DNA from: Dimorphilus gyrociliatus | Lineage: Eukaryota > Annelida > Polychaeta > Dinophilidae | Assembly (NCBI GenBank): GCA_904063045.1 | Contig: CAJFCJ010000002.1 | Coordinates: 310,001-374,000 of the forward strand | DNA length: 64,000 nucleotides | Direction: 5' to 3' | Shown: piece after piece, positions 43,837-56,849 of the stretch | Layout of the letters: the number at the start of each line of letters is the position of its first letter | Position numbering within the stretch: the first letter of the stretch is position 1 | Made by a program: the position numbers and the translations under genes | Notes under the pieces: model-generated | Database searches by the model: none | Told to the model about the DNA's origin: nothing | Seen by the model: the letters and a program-made list of their open reading frames with translations, nothing else

Positions 43837-45266
43837 TTAATCGATATCAACGTAAGGAAACAAATGTAATAGTTTATCTTCATTCGATTTCACTGAAACG
43901 ATTTGAGTCCAGTTTCTCCACTCACCTCGGTAGTCAAATTGTCCCCGATCATTTTCAAGTTCAGTAATCGGTAATGTGTCGTCACATCCGACATTATCAT
44001 CTAGAACAGAAAAATCTACAGGGGGTAACAGTGAAAAGGGATCAATCGGCTCTGGTGAGGGAACTCTCACTTCTCCCTCTTTTGGCGAAGGTGTACTCTC
44101 ATCCTCTTCCTGAGGACTGTGTACAGGCGTTTCGTCTCGTATAGAATCTGAAAAACCGGATGGAGGTCGAGAAGGCGAGGATTGTACATATTCCGCAATC
44201 ATTCTCTGCTTTTCTGCAAGAACGGCTTGTGTAGTTGCGGGTGGAGGAGTATAATGTGCGTTTCTTGGGGGTTTTCTTGGTCTAGGTCTAGCACCGGGAG
44301 GAACAATTGATATATTTTCGTCACGTTCCTTCTCTATGCAATTATTTCTAATTCGTTTGACAGTTGAATTACTAGCAGATAAATTTCTAATGCCTGCTAC
44401 TAATTCAGCTGTCGATTGAACAGTTCGTCGATTTGGAACACCATTAACAGATGACGTTTTTACGGCGGTAGATGTTCCACCTGAAGATGTAGTATCAGCA
44501 GGAGATGGGGGTTGAGAAGTTGAATTTGAAAGCAGCACTTTTTTATTGGGAACGTCATTGCTTTCCTGATCAGCAGGCCGTTTCCGAGATATCGAAATAG
44601 TCAATTTAGGAATAGGTTTAGTAATACCATTGCTGGTGGGAGTACTATTGTTACTCCGTGATGTTGGCTGTACAGCCGGGCTAGTGGGTTTTTTACTTAT
44701 CCCGTTAGCCACGGCGGATGGTTGTAATAATTTCTGCCATTCTTTAACCAATAGCTTGAGTCTCTTCGACAATTCTTTATGATTCTTCTGCGACTGCCTT
44801 CGCAACTTATTAATGTGGAAGCCCATCCTGGTTCGCTATTCAAAAAAGTTTTTATTATACCTTAGTTAATTAGCATAATTCAAATGCTACAAACCTCCAA
44901 ATCATCTCTTGTAATTGAAGTCTTTTCCAAAATCGACACGACTTCCAAGACGGTTGGTATGTCTTGAACCTTAAAACCATAAGTTGTTTGTTATGGGTAT
45001 TAAATTAAATAATTTTCAATATTTGTAGGAACCTATGTCTATAGTAATACCTATTTAAGTTTATAAAATAAGTAAGATAAAGTAAGTTGTGATATTTTTT
45101 AACCGCCACGGCTTCTACCAATTCTCGCAATTGTGTCACGCGTTAATAAACAAGGTAAAAATAGAGAAGTGGGATAATTCTTTTATTATGCGAAATTACA
45201 TACTTCGTAGTCATGATCCAACGCTCCGAGTAGTTTGCTTTGCAGTTGCTCGGGCGTTTGTTTCAT
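43837..45266 (-). CDS. MED26: Mediator subunit 26 (MED26/CRSP70), 378 aa
   Basis: Exons 45204-45266, 44895-44969 and 43837-44835, in phase. The N-terminal TFIIS-N/LW domain (residues 1-80) reads PEQLQSKLLGALD, VLEVVSILEKTSITRDDLE, then RTRMGFHINKLRRQ and LLVKEWQKLL. This domain docks elongation factors such as EAF/SEC and TFIID. A long Ser/Pro-rich linker follows, with a NKKV-type basic patch. The C-terminal block that anchors MED26 in Mediator is clear: IDPFSLLPPVDFSVL, then YRGEWRNWTQIVS and LFPYVDID. At 378 residues it is shorter than human MED26 (600), the loss being in the linker. Divergent from the gene starting at 45740; a YY1-type site lies about 65 bases upstream of the ATG. Confidence 0.93.
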
Positions 45267-45739
45267 TTAGAGCTTTGATTTCGATGAAATTTCGCAATTT
45301 TTTCTTAGCGAAGGCTATATGCGAACATTCAAGATGGCGGCCTTCTGACATTGTGAATTGCATTGTATTGTGGGATTGCAGCAGGCGACTGATTCGAAAA
45401 ATGTTTCCGAACCAGTGGACGAGTCTATATTTCTTGATTGAAATGTTGATATTCTGCTAGTTTCAGCTCACTATGACAAGATATTTGGTTTTAAACAGAT
45501 CTCATTAATCATAAACTTCGGGATTTATAGCAGAAAATTTGCTAAATACAAATAGTATTTTATGCTAGATGTCGCTGCCAGCACATGTTGACACCCCTTC
45601 TAGAACATTGCAATTCGTTCCAAAATTACAAAAGTTAGATTTCGTACAATTTTCTTTTTCAAAAAGCTAAAAGTAAAATTTCTGAAATTTTCTTGAACCA
45701 GATTTATTGTTAAGCAAATTGACACATCTTATCACGCTG
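45267..45739. promoter_or_regulatory. Divergent promoter region, MED26 and the acidic-protein gene
   Basis: 473 bases between two divergent ATGs, so it must contain both start sites. It includes a perfect YY1-type element at 45330-45342 and TGCTAGATGTCGCTGCC near 45563, which resembles the recurrent AGATGGCGC word with one change. Confidence 0.6.
45330..45342 (+). promoter_or_regulatory. YY1-type element CAAGATGGCGGCC
   Basis: Matches the YY1 consensus AAGATGGCGGC exactly and lies about 65 bases upstream of the MED26 ATG, where YY1 sites usually occur in housekeeping promoters and 5' UTRs. Function inferred. Confidence 0.6.
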
Positions 45740-48362
45740 ATGGAGGATCCAAAGAAAGGATTTAAGGTCTTATCCCAAGTTTCTCCAGTGTTGATTTTAG
45801 ACTACTATAATATGGTATGGTTCAGTATGTGGAAAAGCCGAAGTATGTATCTTAATTGATTTTCAGCAAAAGAAACAACGCTCAGAATTTTTAAAAAAAC
45901 GCTATCTTCGTGCAACTGAAGCTGTTATGAGGGTTGATGAAAGTATAGAAGACGCTCCTGAAATTCCTTATGAAAAGCTTACTAACTGTTAGCGTTTTAA
46001 ATAAGTATGCTAAAAGCTTTTCAAACTCATTTAAATTAATCGGTAGATCTCTCTAATACAATGGAGCTTGAAAACGAAGACGAAAATGCGATTATTGACT
46101 TTGCTCGAATTACTGATGGAAAAGTGACTTCATTCGATCAAGATCATATCCTAAACAGTAAATAAAAATGTTAGTTAGAAATAAATAAAATATTAGTAAT
46201 TTTTTCAGTTAATACTGGAGATTTTGGTCTAGTTATGGACAGTGACGATGAAAGTCAAACTGCTGAAGATGTTTTCGAACTTATTCCAATAGGTATGCGT
46301 TAAATATTTATGCTCAAACAATCGTTTTATATTTAGGTAACCAGAATATATAGCTGTGTAATCAGTAGTATCTATCTTGATCGTTTACACGGATTTATCT
46401 TTTTTTAAAGCGCCAGGCGAAATGGAATATTTTTTTTTTTTTGATGATGATGATGTAGAGCTTCCTCGAATTATGCCAAGTCAATTATGTCTTCACAACG
46501 AGTTAACTGTAGATGACCCATTGGAGTTAAATGATGAAGATATTTCCAGAGGGTATATATTATTAGTAAAGCTTCTTTCTATTCATAGTCGCAAACACTT
46601 CAAGGCCCAACTTGGAATCATTCTTGCTTTATGATACTTGTGAGAACGAGATTGTTGAAGATATTATTTTACCAGTGGATATACCTGAGAAGCCTGATGT
46701 ATGGCATCTAAGTTTTACATTTTATTATAAAGAGTTTCTTTGAAAAACAAATTCAACTTCTAGTTTAATGATTAAATTTATCTACTTTATATAATATTTC
46801 TTCGATGTAACTCTCAAACAATCTTTTTGCAAATGTGATCCTTTCAATTTTTTTTAAACTCATTCTGTAGTTAGAGAGCTTTCTATTTATCATCTGTGAC
46901 GATAGGAAAAATATGTTTAAACCTGAGGAAGAGGTGATATTACCAGGTCTGGAAAATCTGTCCAACTTTCCATTGAAAAATATTGAACTAGGGTCACTTT
47001 GGAATGGTATGGCTAAACAATAAACGAAACATATACTAATGATTTTTTCATAGATTTTGATGATAAGCTACTTTCTAATTTGTTTTCTGATACATTATAT
47101 CTTTCGGATGATGATTCAACACAAGATGACGACGCAATAGAACCTATAACTGAAATGTTTGAATATACCTCTAATGCCGATACGTATATGGGATACATTT
47201 TTACACCAGAAAATGAATCTGAATGGACGATTAATACTTCAGGGTAAGTAAAATTCCTTAAGTAATTACAAGTAACAAATATGTTTTAAACAGTGCATCA
47301 AACTTATGGAAATCAAAAACTAAAGGTTGGGCTTTAAGGTTTAGACTGTAATAAAAGACAATATAATGATTATTTTTTAGAAGCAAACGCATCAATCCAA
47401 AAGCCATGTCAGTCAGATAGTCCTCAGGACCCGACCTCCATTCCTTTCGTAGATTGTAACCTAGATGCATTTGGGAAAATTAATTTCGGTAATCAAAGAT
47501 TTTTATTTCTCTTTTTTAATCTTACCTTAAAACAGAAATCCTTCTCGAAAATGATCAAAAACTTTTCGTGAGTTTGTTATATATCTTTAGATATTTTAAA
47601 GCTATTTAAAAATATTCACAGTTGGACGTGCCACAGAAAGTACCAGAAAAAACTACATTTTTTGCAGGTAGGTGCTTAAAAACAGTTAATTTCCTATTTT
47701 ACTTCTAAAGGTTACGTTTTGATATTCTATCAGTTCCTGCCACCTAGTGGCTGTAACCGAAGTTTTTTTTATATATTGAGAGTAAATATAGCTACTGCTT
47801 TTCTTCTTCAGATGAAGATGTCTTTACAGAAATATCTTTGAATTTCTTAAACGAAAACGTTTTTGGTAGAAAAAGACAAAATGATACTACCTTAACCGAT
47901 TTACAAACAGGACAAAATAAAAAAATTCATACAAATTTTCCGCTTTCTAAACTTGGAAATATGAGGTAACTCTAATGCTTTGTTGATATTTCTTAGTATT
48001 GATAATCATGACTTTTTAGGGTAACGGAAACAGTTGAAATACCACCTCAAGAGTCTAATGCGCTTGAGAAAAAGACGCCATCAACATCAAGTCGAAGCGT
48101 AGATAAAAAGCAGACAATTGAAAACAGTTCTTCGTCTGAAGGGAAGGAAAGTACGCAAAGCGTGTTTGAATTGTCTCAAGAACTTTTGAAACTGCAAAAA
48201 ACTACTAAAATGTTGATGGAATTAAATTCAACTTTTCCGTCAAGTGCGCCGATAAAAGAACCTAATGTTCATGCAAATGTGAGAACTATGAAGAAAACAC
48301 GAAGCTCGACTGACGATGAAAATTGTTCGACAAGTAACAAAGTAGAGGGAGGAATTAGCTGA
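45740..48362 (+). CDS. Acidic 14-exon gene, 555 aa, unrecognised
   Basis: Exons 45740-45814, 45867-45987, 46047-46157, 46209-46292, 46411-46552, 46605-46698, 46871-47006, 47054-47243, 47294-47325, 47381-47488, 47536-47567, 47622-47667, 47812-47965 and 48020-48362. The summed length is a multiple of three and every junction agrees in phase, including two 32-base exons. The start reads MEDPKKGFKVLSQVSPVLIL, with KKRYLRATEAVMRVDESIED in exon 2. The middle is very acidic (DDDDVELP, LYLSDDDSTQDDD) with recurring VILPGLE and IILPVDIPE short motifs. The C-terminus is Ser/Lys-rich with one short predicted coiled coil (FELSQELLKLQKTTKML). No signal peptide or membrane helix. Probably a nuclear, largely disordered scaffold, but I recognise no family. 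Exon 6's acceptor (46604) is the least certain. Confidence 0.65.
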
Positions 48363-49110
48363 TTTTTTCTCTTTAACTTCTTAGGATCATGTTTCATTTC
48401 AAAAAAATTAAATCTTGAAAGGTGACAAAAGAAGGTGTCAGTAATATATTGTTAATAACGTTGAACTTGGTTTGTTGAGGATAAGTCGCCGCTAGAGTCT
48501 TGTCTTACAAAAATGATCAATAAACAAAAACATGTTTTAAATAAAGTGACAGTTCTGTATATTGCTACTACATATAATCCCTTAGTAGATTTGTTCTGTA
48601 AAAGTAAAGATATTCACATTAACTATTAGTTGATTTGCAGATGAAAAGCTTGAAAAGTAGGTTAAATTCATCGAACAAAGAAAAAAGATAAAATGCACTT
48701 TTCTAACATTTTGTTTAAGATAGATATTTCAACTATTGATAGAATGAATGTTATAGAATTAGATGTGGCGTATAAAAAATAAAAATTATATAGTCGTCAA
48801 TCTTGGTTAGGTTTACACCTTTTTCTAAAGAAGTATTTGTCAAACAAAATTTAAACTATCTGTTAACAATTCATTGTATTCATATTTTTTTTCGATACAC
48901 TAACTCTTGGTAGATGTAACATGCATGCTACATGTACAGCACATAAAATTTAAGTTTATATGTTACTTAACGTAAATGTAAAATTTAATATTTTCAACAA
49001 AACAAAAAATAACATCTATGCCTAGTAATGAACGCTCGCGATGCAGATATAATGCAGTTATACAAATACGTGCTCTTAATTAACAGATTTACAAGTGAAA
49101 ATGAAGAAAA
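48363..49110. other. Tail-to-tail intergenic gap
   Basis: AT-rich spacer between the acidic-protein gene and the SLC6 transporter 3' end. No exon seen. Confidence 0.6.
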
Positions 49111-51397
49111 TTAACACTGTTCATTACAGGTATCAATATACTTTTCATTGCGAGTATCTAGCTTCTGCGTTAACGATAGTTCTATGTTTGCGTTGGCAGC
49201 ATTTATACCATTTCTATATTTGTAAGTTTTCTTGTATATGGTTGGTCCTGGGCCCCAATCTTTTTCAGGTCGAATTAGCTTTTTTATTCTCTGAAAAATA
49301 GAAGAAATTATTTATTTACTTTATATAAATTTATTTTAGCTTTATTTTGAGAAGGAATATAAAAGAGTTTTTGCTACAATGGTTGTAATTTTTGTCACGT
49401 CAAACCCAAGTTTCGTATATCCATCTTATAAATGGAAATATTGATGGATAACTATGTTTTTCCCTTTTTTCCCCTTATGGCTCAAGTTCATAAGGTTATT
49501 TAGTGTGACATTCAGGCACGTTAGTGGTTCGGAATTTGATTGGATCTTTACAAAATTCTGATCAAAGACAAGAATTTCTAAATTATATACAATTGGATTT
49601 AACGCATTTGTACAGAACCTAACGTAAATTTATGAATTTCTTTTTGCAATTGATCATCGCTATTTAATATATTTTATATTGAAATTTGATAAGAGAGCAG
49701 ACCTGCAATGGAGTTCCAGGGGTGATCAAAAATTTATAAATGGCAACAATTGGTATCGGTATAATGGAAACCATAGCAATACTCCATCCAAGCGATATAG
49801 CCCACTTAGGAAAGATGTATTTTCCGTACTTTGGAGGTGCATAATGAATAGCAGTAAATATTAAAATCCAGATCATTAGACTGGGAGTTATACAAAGCCA
49901 GCATATTTTCCACCAAATAGACGGCTTATAACCAATCATCATTTCTATTTCATCATATAATCTTCTAGCTTTATATATCCACGCTATAACGATACACTCT
50001 AGTAGTGCAATGACCATGACGCTGAAAGCAGCACAATACCAATCGAGGATCTGAAAGATGTACATACCACCTCTAGTGACCAATGGTAAACCGAAGAGAA
50101 ACTCGATGAGGCAAATAAAGGCTGTGAAAAACGTCTTCCGTTTTCCAAGCGTATGAGGAAACGAATCGGCGAAACCGGAGGCAAGTGTTTCCACTTGCCC
50201 AAATTGTGAATCGAGTCCGAGGGTCAGCAGCATAACGAAGAACATAACAGCCCAAGCCGGTGAAAAAGGTAATCGAGTTAAGGCTTCCGGATATGCAACG
50301 AATGCCAAACCAGGTCCTTCTGTAATTACTTTATCTACTGGAAGATTTGCTTCCTTCGCCATGAAACCAATAATCGAAAATATAACAAAACCCGCAAAAA
50401 AAGATGTACCGCAGTTGATAACAGGAACAATTAATGCATCATGATACATATTGTTCTTAAATTTGTTGTACGATGACATAGTTATTAAACCACCCCAAGC
50501 AGGTCCTAGAGAGTAGAATATTTGTAAACAGGCTTCACCCCAAACTTTCATAGATTTTAGCTTATGCCATTGTGGAGTAATGTAGAATCTAATTCCATCC
50601 CACGCTCCGTCCAGCAAAGTACCTCGAATCAACAGAATAAAAAGGAATATATATGGACAAATTGCCGTTACATAGACAACTTTACCAGACGATTTTACCC
50701 CTTTAAACAAGCAGAGGAATATTATAACCCAAGCGATTATTAAGCATATCAAAAGATGTGTGTTAAATCCGCCCAAATTTCCTATACCGTCTGTCATATT
50801 TAATACTTTTCTTTCAAAAAACTCTTGAGAGGGTGTCTTATGAGTAATATTCAGCCCGCTTGAATTGGTCACTAGTGAACTATTAGAGGAGTTGTGTGTT
50901 CTAACTAAGCAATACGGTGTATTCCACTCATTACCACATGACGCCCATGGCAAAGGATTACTAAATGAACTATATAGGTAGTAGAGTACCCAGGATATGA
51001 TCAGATTGTAGTAAATAGACAAAATGCCACTTACTAATACCATACCCCAGCCGAGCCCACGAAAAAGAGGGGATATTTTCCACACCTCTAATGGTGATAG
51101 GCAGGAAAACTGCCCAAGGGATAATTCCATAAAAAATAGAGGAACTCCACATAAAAATAGGAAACCAAAATAAGGGATAAGAAAGGCTCCTCCTCCATTT
51201 CTCATACACAAATAGGGAAATCGCCACAAATTTCCAAGCCCTACGGCGTAACCGACACAAGAAAGCATAAAATCGAGTTGTCTTGTCCAATTGCCTCTTG
51301 TTTCCGCACTACCCTCCTCCATAGGTGGTTCATCAATTTCTTGTTCCTTCGCAAGTTGGTCCGCATCGCCGTCCTGCTCTACTCGTTCAGGCGACGC
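49111..51397 (-). CDS. Glycine-type SLC6 neurotransmitter transporter, first exon not placed
   Basis: Exons 49703-51397 and 49111-49290 (60-codon tail), joined in phase; the upstream edge is an acceptor (AAACAG, AG at 51398-51399), so the ATG is further up. A phase-compatible candidate is 52324-52338 (MKFFK), weakly supported. Na+/Cl- coupled symporter with twelve helices. TM1: YAVGLGNLWRFPYL. Glycosylated second extracellular loop (NSSNSS, NSSGLNIT). TM6: IFYSLGPAWGGLITMSSYNK; the Trp-Gly-Gly here is the glycine-transporter (SLC6A5/A9) mark, while GABA and monoamine carriers have other residues. TM8: LGLDSQFGQVE. The tail has RIKKLIRPEKDWGP, shared by the family. The acidic N-terminus (EQDGDADQLAKEQEIDEPP) is cytosolic. 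GlyT1 versus GlyT2 cannot be decided here. Confidence 0.9.
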
Positions 51398-54222
51398 CTG
51401 TTTGAAAATTGAAAAAATAGATACAAAAAAATAGAAATACAAAGCAACTTGCAAAGTATCTTTTATAAATATTTCCATTCAATAAGGTATTGAAATATAT
51501 ATTTATGAAATAAAGAATGAATAACGCTTTATTTTCTTTATAAGTTTTCTTTAAATTCTTTGTTGCTTTTTTTCGAATGACAGTTCTGTATACTACATAT
51601 TTTTAAAAAGTAGAAGAAATTTAGAAAATTTGTTGGCAAAAGTTCACAAAGCCATTGAACTATGTCAATTGATTAACAAAATATCAGAATAATAATCATT
51701 TAATTAAAAACAAAATGAGAAAAATTAGAGAGACAGTGGAATTTATAGAAAAATGAATGGTAGTTATAATAATATATGAGCCATTCCTACAGTAAATTGT
51801 CAATATCCTGTTTTCAAAATCATCTCATGCTAAGCGCAGCAAGAAACCGTTGTCTGTGAGCTTTTTTTTCCACTGGCTAGGAGCCAATCGTAATTCCTAT
51901 ACCATATTATAAACAGATGTGTCCTATTCGAAAATAGATCCGAATAAAGGCACGGACCATAAAGAAAACACGCGCGTTAACGAAGCTACTTGGATTTGTA
52001 ATCGAAGTGCAAATTTTGCCCGCCAGCAATCAAAATCTTTCATTAGAATGCTATAGACATTTAAGTTAATAACCTTTGAAGGATATAGGGATCCCTTTCC
52101 TCTCTTAACAGTATTTTTTCCTATCATTAATTCATATCACCTTTATTTTTACATTAAAGAAAATCGGTAGGACATTAGTATAAAATCAATAGTGATTAAT
52201 CTTCCTAGCTGTTAAAATATTTCAACTAACAGTCATAAATCAAAAGAGTCAAAAGAGAGAAGTAACCAGGTGATATGATATACATTTATATATATATATA
52301 TATATATAGTTATAAATACGAACCTTAAAAAATTTCATCTTAAAATTCTTTGAAAGATTCCGTTTTCAGTCAGTTATTTCCGTCCCTATTAAAAAAAAAC
52401 AACACAAACGATTCTTATTAACAATGTGTTATCTGCTAAAAAAGAGTATCTATTAGTTTGGAGATGTGATTGTTACAATATGATAAATTTCCAAAGTTAC
52501 ATTATTTATAGTTTATTTTATTTGTTTATTTGTAATGTCTTTTATTATGTACATGCTTAGTGAAATTTTTCAAACACATTTATATACAGGTATGGGTATC
52601 GCAAATTGATTGGCACATTTTGAGGAGATCTGAGCTTAATATCGGTTCGATAGTATTAATAGACATCGTAAATCCAATTAATCTATTACAATTTTTAATG
52701 GTTTAGTCACTCAGGATAGTTTTTATTGTTGCTTTCCCATCTTTAAATGTTTATATATCAACAATTCTAGATAATTTTGATAAGAATATTCAAATTACTT
52801 ATTCTATCAACAATCAACATAGTAAAGAGCCTATCTTTCAAGTATTTAAAAATCAGATATAAATACATATATCTATATCTAAATACATCAAAGATTATAA
52901 AAAAAATGAAAAATAAAAGTTTAAAATAGAATATATTTTCTTTTTTCCTCTCAGTGAAATATCATAATCAATGAATTGATCATTCTTTCTTTGTTTTAAA
53001 CTTATCCGCTTTGATTTGTTCAACGATAATTATAAAGCGATTGTATTAACAATGCGCTTTTATTCGTTATATTACAATTTAAGTTTAAAGTAACATAGTA
53101 GTTTTATGGACATAACAAAGGTAAAATCGATCTCTTTATTCGATTATTTTATAGAAAGAGCTCTGATCTTATAGCGGTATATATTTATATCAATAGTTAT
53201 CTATTGAAAGACGTTGAAGTATTGATTGTCTTTGATTGATAAGCTAAAAATTATTTCCTGTGAAGACGCTTAAATTCCAAGCTGAGCATGCTTCTGTAAC
53301 GATCAATAAAATCAGGTGACGGTTAAGGCGTCGAAAGAAGAATGGTCTTATGGAATAATCAATAAACCTGCCGTCTATTGTTGATGAGCAGTTTCGGTGT
53401 GGAGCACCGTAAAGCAATCAATTTTGAGATGCTTTCAACTTGACAAGCGTAAAATTGCAATAGAATGCAACAAATATATACATAAATTTCAACAAGCAAC
53501 ACAACTCTATTGAAATGAAATTTTGCATAGTAAGTTCTTCGACCATATGGCTAAAATTGGAAATGAAAGTACATGACGCATACGGGTTTAGTAAATTTAA
53601 TCAATAAAATTTTATAATAAAAGCACGAACAGTAAAGAAATCACAACGCCAATTAATAGGGGCGATAATTAAATAGAGATGATTATACGTACAGTGACTT
53701 GAAAGATCAAAATTCTTGTTGACAATATTCGGGTGATGCTTTGCTAGTTCGCCTAAACACTCCGTACTTCGATTTACTTTTTTGATCTAACAAGCAACCG
53801 ATTCGTTTCTCTATTTGAATTAAAATAATCGGATTTTTCCAAACGTGTGTGCCTGCGAAATTTATTATTTAAGACGATAGATGATTGGTTTATTTCGTTA
53901 TTATTCTTGACCAATCATAGACAAGTTTAGAAGTCTGTTTTCGCGCAAGCCTTAGCAACTACGCGTAGTGATATATTATTAGTTGGTCATCCTGAAAGAA
54001 ATTTAATTCTAATTTTTTAAATTTTAAGGTAAATGAATTTTTAATAATGCGATTATAGCAAGGTTTTATAAATAAAATTTTACATATATTCTATTATTGT
54101 CAATGTTATTGTGGGACTATTTACTTTTGAATAGTTTACATGAAAGCAGTTACTCGGTTTGCTTAGTTACACATTTTGTTTTGAATAGTTTTCTAAGGGA
54201 AAATTTAGCGAAATCTGCAAAT
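51398..54222. other. Long non-coding stretch, 5' region of the SLC6 gene
   Basis: 2.8 kb, the longest gene-free stretch in the window. It should hold the first exon and control region of the glycine-type transporter (minus) and the promoter of the ciliary gene (plus). A TA microsatellite lies at 52286-52308. GCCTTAGCAAC at 53949-53959 is half of an X-box (RFX) site about 265 bases before the ciliary gene's ATG. No reliable coding exon apart from the 15-base candidate at 52324-52338. Confidence 0.5.
52286..52308. repeat. TA dinucleotide microsatellite
   Basis: About 23 bases of TA repeat. Confidence 0.85.
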
Positions 54223-55398
54223 ATGTCTCGTTCAGCGGGTACACTAATTACTACAAACCAGGCGACTTATATTCCACCTAGATTTATGCCTGGGTAAGTA
54301 TCGAAAATTAGTTTAATTTCGGAAATTAGGAATAGTAAATTAGGTCCAACTTTACAGATATCACGGGCATGTTCCCACATTAAAGTTTAGCTATGCACAG
54401 ACGTACGGAAATGCGACTGCCCAATACATGCAGGTTTTTACTTAAATTTGAATTAGAAATAACAATTCGTAATGTTGTTTTTAAATGTCAAAAGGACTAT
54501 AGGAGTAAAACTCTAGAGGAGAGTAAGAACCAGTATTGGGCTGGGGGCTACTTTCCGACAATTTACTCTCATAAGCCAGACCTTGTAATTGGGAATAGGA
54601 CTCGATCACGTGACCGCTGGTTAACCGAACCGAGATATAGGTTGAATGTACGAGATCACGACAGACAAGAAAATCTAATACATCTTGATAAGGTTTTCTT
54701 TTGTAATATAATAAAAATATTAAATTTCTAAAAAAATAATAGGAGGATAATAGTATTATTTGCATCTTTTTCTCTTTTTTTAGCTTGCATCTGCCAAGCG
54801 CGACCACTATTTGGATAAAAGTGGCACTGTACCAAAAGTTGAATATTTTCAAATACCAGTGCCAGCAGAACAACAATTTAGAAGACATGTACCTTAGTAA
54901 GTGGTAAAAAGACATTGTGCACATATACCAATGTATATATTCTAGCTTGAATAAACATATTGAATAATTACATATTACCATGTTGCTTTTAAATTGTCAC
55001 GTAATACAACAATGTTAACTGCATGGTTTCTAACAAACAATCACAGCGTGTGTGTTGCATTGGAATTCTTTTTTTTTTTACATACTCAAGGTGAGGGTAC
55101 ATATATAAGTATATATATATATCTTTTTTTTAACTCTAGCCATGAACTCTATCAATCAAATAACGTTTCAATTTATTTTTTTGTATTCGATTTCTACAGC
55201 ATTGTTAGGGGAGAACGCTACTCTTCTCAAATTGTGGTCGATAACCCTGATCATCTAGCTAGAAGGACCCCTATTCCATCTAATAAAGCAGAGGCAGTTT
55301 TACCAAAGAAAGAAGAACGGGCAATTCGAGATGTCCATTTTGAAAATCGAGGTAAACGAGGAGCAGAAAATGATACTGCAGAAGATAAAATGAAATAA
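54223..55398 (+). CDS. Probable ciliary microtubule inner protein (CIMIP2/FAM166-like), 218 aa
   Basis: Exons 54223-54293, 54358-54433, 54495-54692, 54784-54896 and 55200-55398, in phase. The start MSRSAGTLITTNQATYIPPR followed by FMPGYHGHVPTLKF and YAQTYGNATAQYM is the P-G-Y-x-G-x-(V/C)-P...YG(N/Q)(T/A) pattern of the FAM166/CIMIP2 group of axonemal microtubule inner proteins. YWAGGYFPTIYSHKPDLVIG and TRSRDRWLTEPRYRLN follow, hydrophilic throughout. The last exon has two phase-compatible acceptors (before 55140 and at 55199); I used the downstream one because the upstream segment is hydrophobic and low-complexity. In-frame ATGs exist upstream from 54097, but the family-like start is at 54223. 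The family call is from memory of the motif and is moderate. Confidence 0.65.
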
Positions 55399-56671
55399 TT
55401 CCGATAGAATCTATATAAAAAATGCCTGTATATTTGGTATTCTTTACGTATAAACATTCCCACCTACAGTATTGGATTTTTGTGATAAAAGTTCACAAGT
55501 GAATGAATGCATACAATTTTTTTTTACTTATATTATTATTCTATTTGATTTAATCTTTAATTTTTTATTTTAATAATAAAATTAAGCCTCTTTTTTTTAC
55601 ATCTAATAAAGAGATAAACGTATAAATTGTATATATATATATATATATATATATCACTACAGCGTAACATGGGAGAAGTTAAACTTCTTTCCTTTCTTTT
55701 TTATTAGGCCAACAGTAAAATCTGTAAGCATATTTTTCTAATATCGTTTTCTGTTACCCAGCTTTCTTCTGCTTATCGACGAACAATTTATCTAGAAATT
55801 TTCCTAGATAAAGTATACTTGCCAGATGAACTCGTTATAAAATAAACAATTGTTAAAAATGTTTTTTACAATTGTTTCTATAACTAATTCTGTTGAGATC
55901 AGAGACTACGTAGATAATCTTTTAACAATATGACAAAAAATATTGTAAATATCATAAAAAGCTTAGCTCGCGTTTAAAAAAAACCGAGTACTTATTCATC
56001 GAATAAGTCTACTATAAAACAAGAGGTCACATTGTTCATTAATCTAAATTGTAGGTTGTAGATAAATTTCGCATCCTATATTGGCTTTAATATACACTAT
56101 TAGATTTAATATTTCTGTTCCCTGTCTTTCTCTCTCTCTCTCTCTATACAGTATATATAGTGTACACACTATATTTTAATGATATAGAATTACAGTAAGC
56201 CATAAGTTTAAACATCTCTTGCATAGTTTATTTTCAAATATTCATTAATTTTATAATATTGTAAACTCAACTGAATAAGTTGTACGTTAAAAGTTCTATA
56301 AAAAAGGGTTTATTAATTAAATTTTTACATTTTTATATCTTTAATCAGTTTCTGTTATTGTTAAAGCACGTATCAGATATATTGTACGGTATATCTTATT
56401 GAATATATTTAAACAATCCATTTAACTCTACAATGCCTGCCTATTTTATTTTGCTTAATTCAAATATTTATAAGTAAATCTTTAATACATGCGTTTTACG
56501 ATCATGCATACAAGAACGTCTAGAATAAATTTGGGTATTTATTGTAGGCGAACATTTAAAGCAGTTACTAAAAGTTCAAAAGATAAACGCAGACGCAGTA
56601 AAATTTCATTTTCTTGTAATTCTTCCATCTATTCAATAATACTCCATTTCATGGGAAAATATATATTAATT
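55399..56671. other. Tail-to-tail intergenic gap with simple repeats
   Basis: 1.3 kb between the ciliary gene and the KIF1 3' end. TA repeat at 55630-55654; CT repeat at about 56130-56147 running into TATACAGTATATATAG. No exon seen. Confidence 0.6.
55630..55654. repeat. TA dinucleotide microsatellite
   Basis: About 25 bases of TA repeat in the gap between the ciliary gene and KIF1. Confidence 0.9.
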
Positions 56672-56804
56672 TTAGGTTAATTCAGGTGTTTTAACGGTTT
56701 GAGTTCGTCTTCTCGAGAGTTTTGATCTGAAATCGTGTCAAAAGATTTTAAAAATATATAATATATAATAAAATTTTATATATATATATAAATTTATATA
56801 TATG

Positions 56805-56849
<45 letters not shown>

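Noticed and set aside
45089-45460. Plus-strand 123-codon frame upstream of MED26
   Set aside because: It overlaps the first MED26 exon and its YY1-containing promoter on the other strand, with no recognisable protein features.
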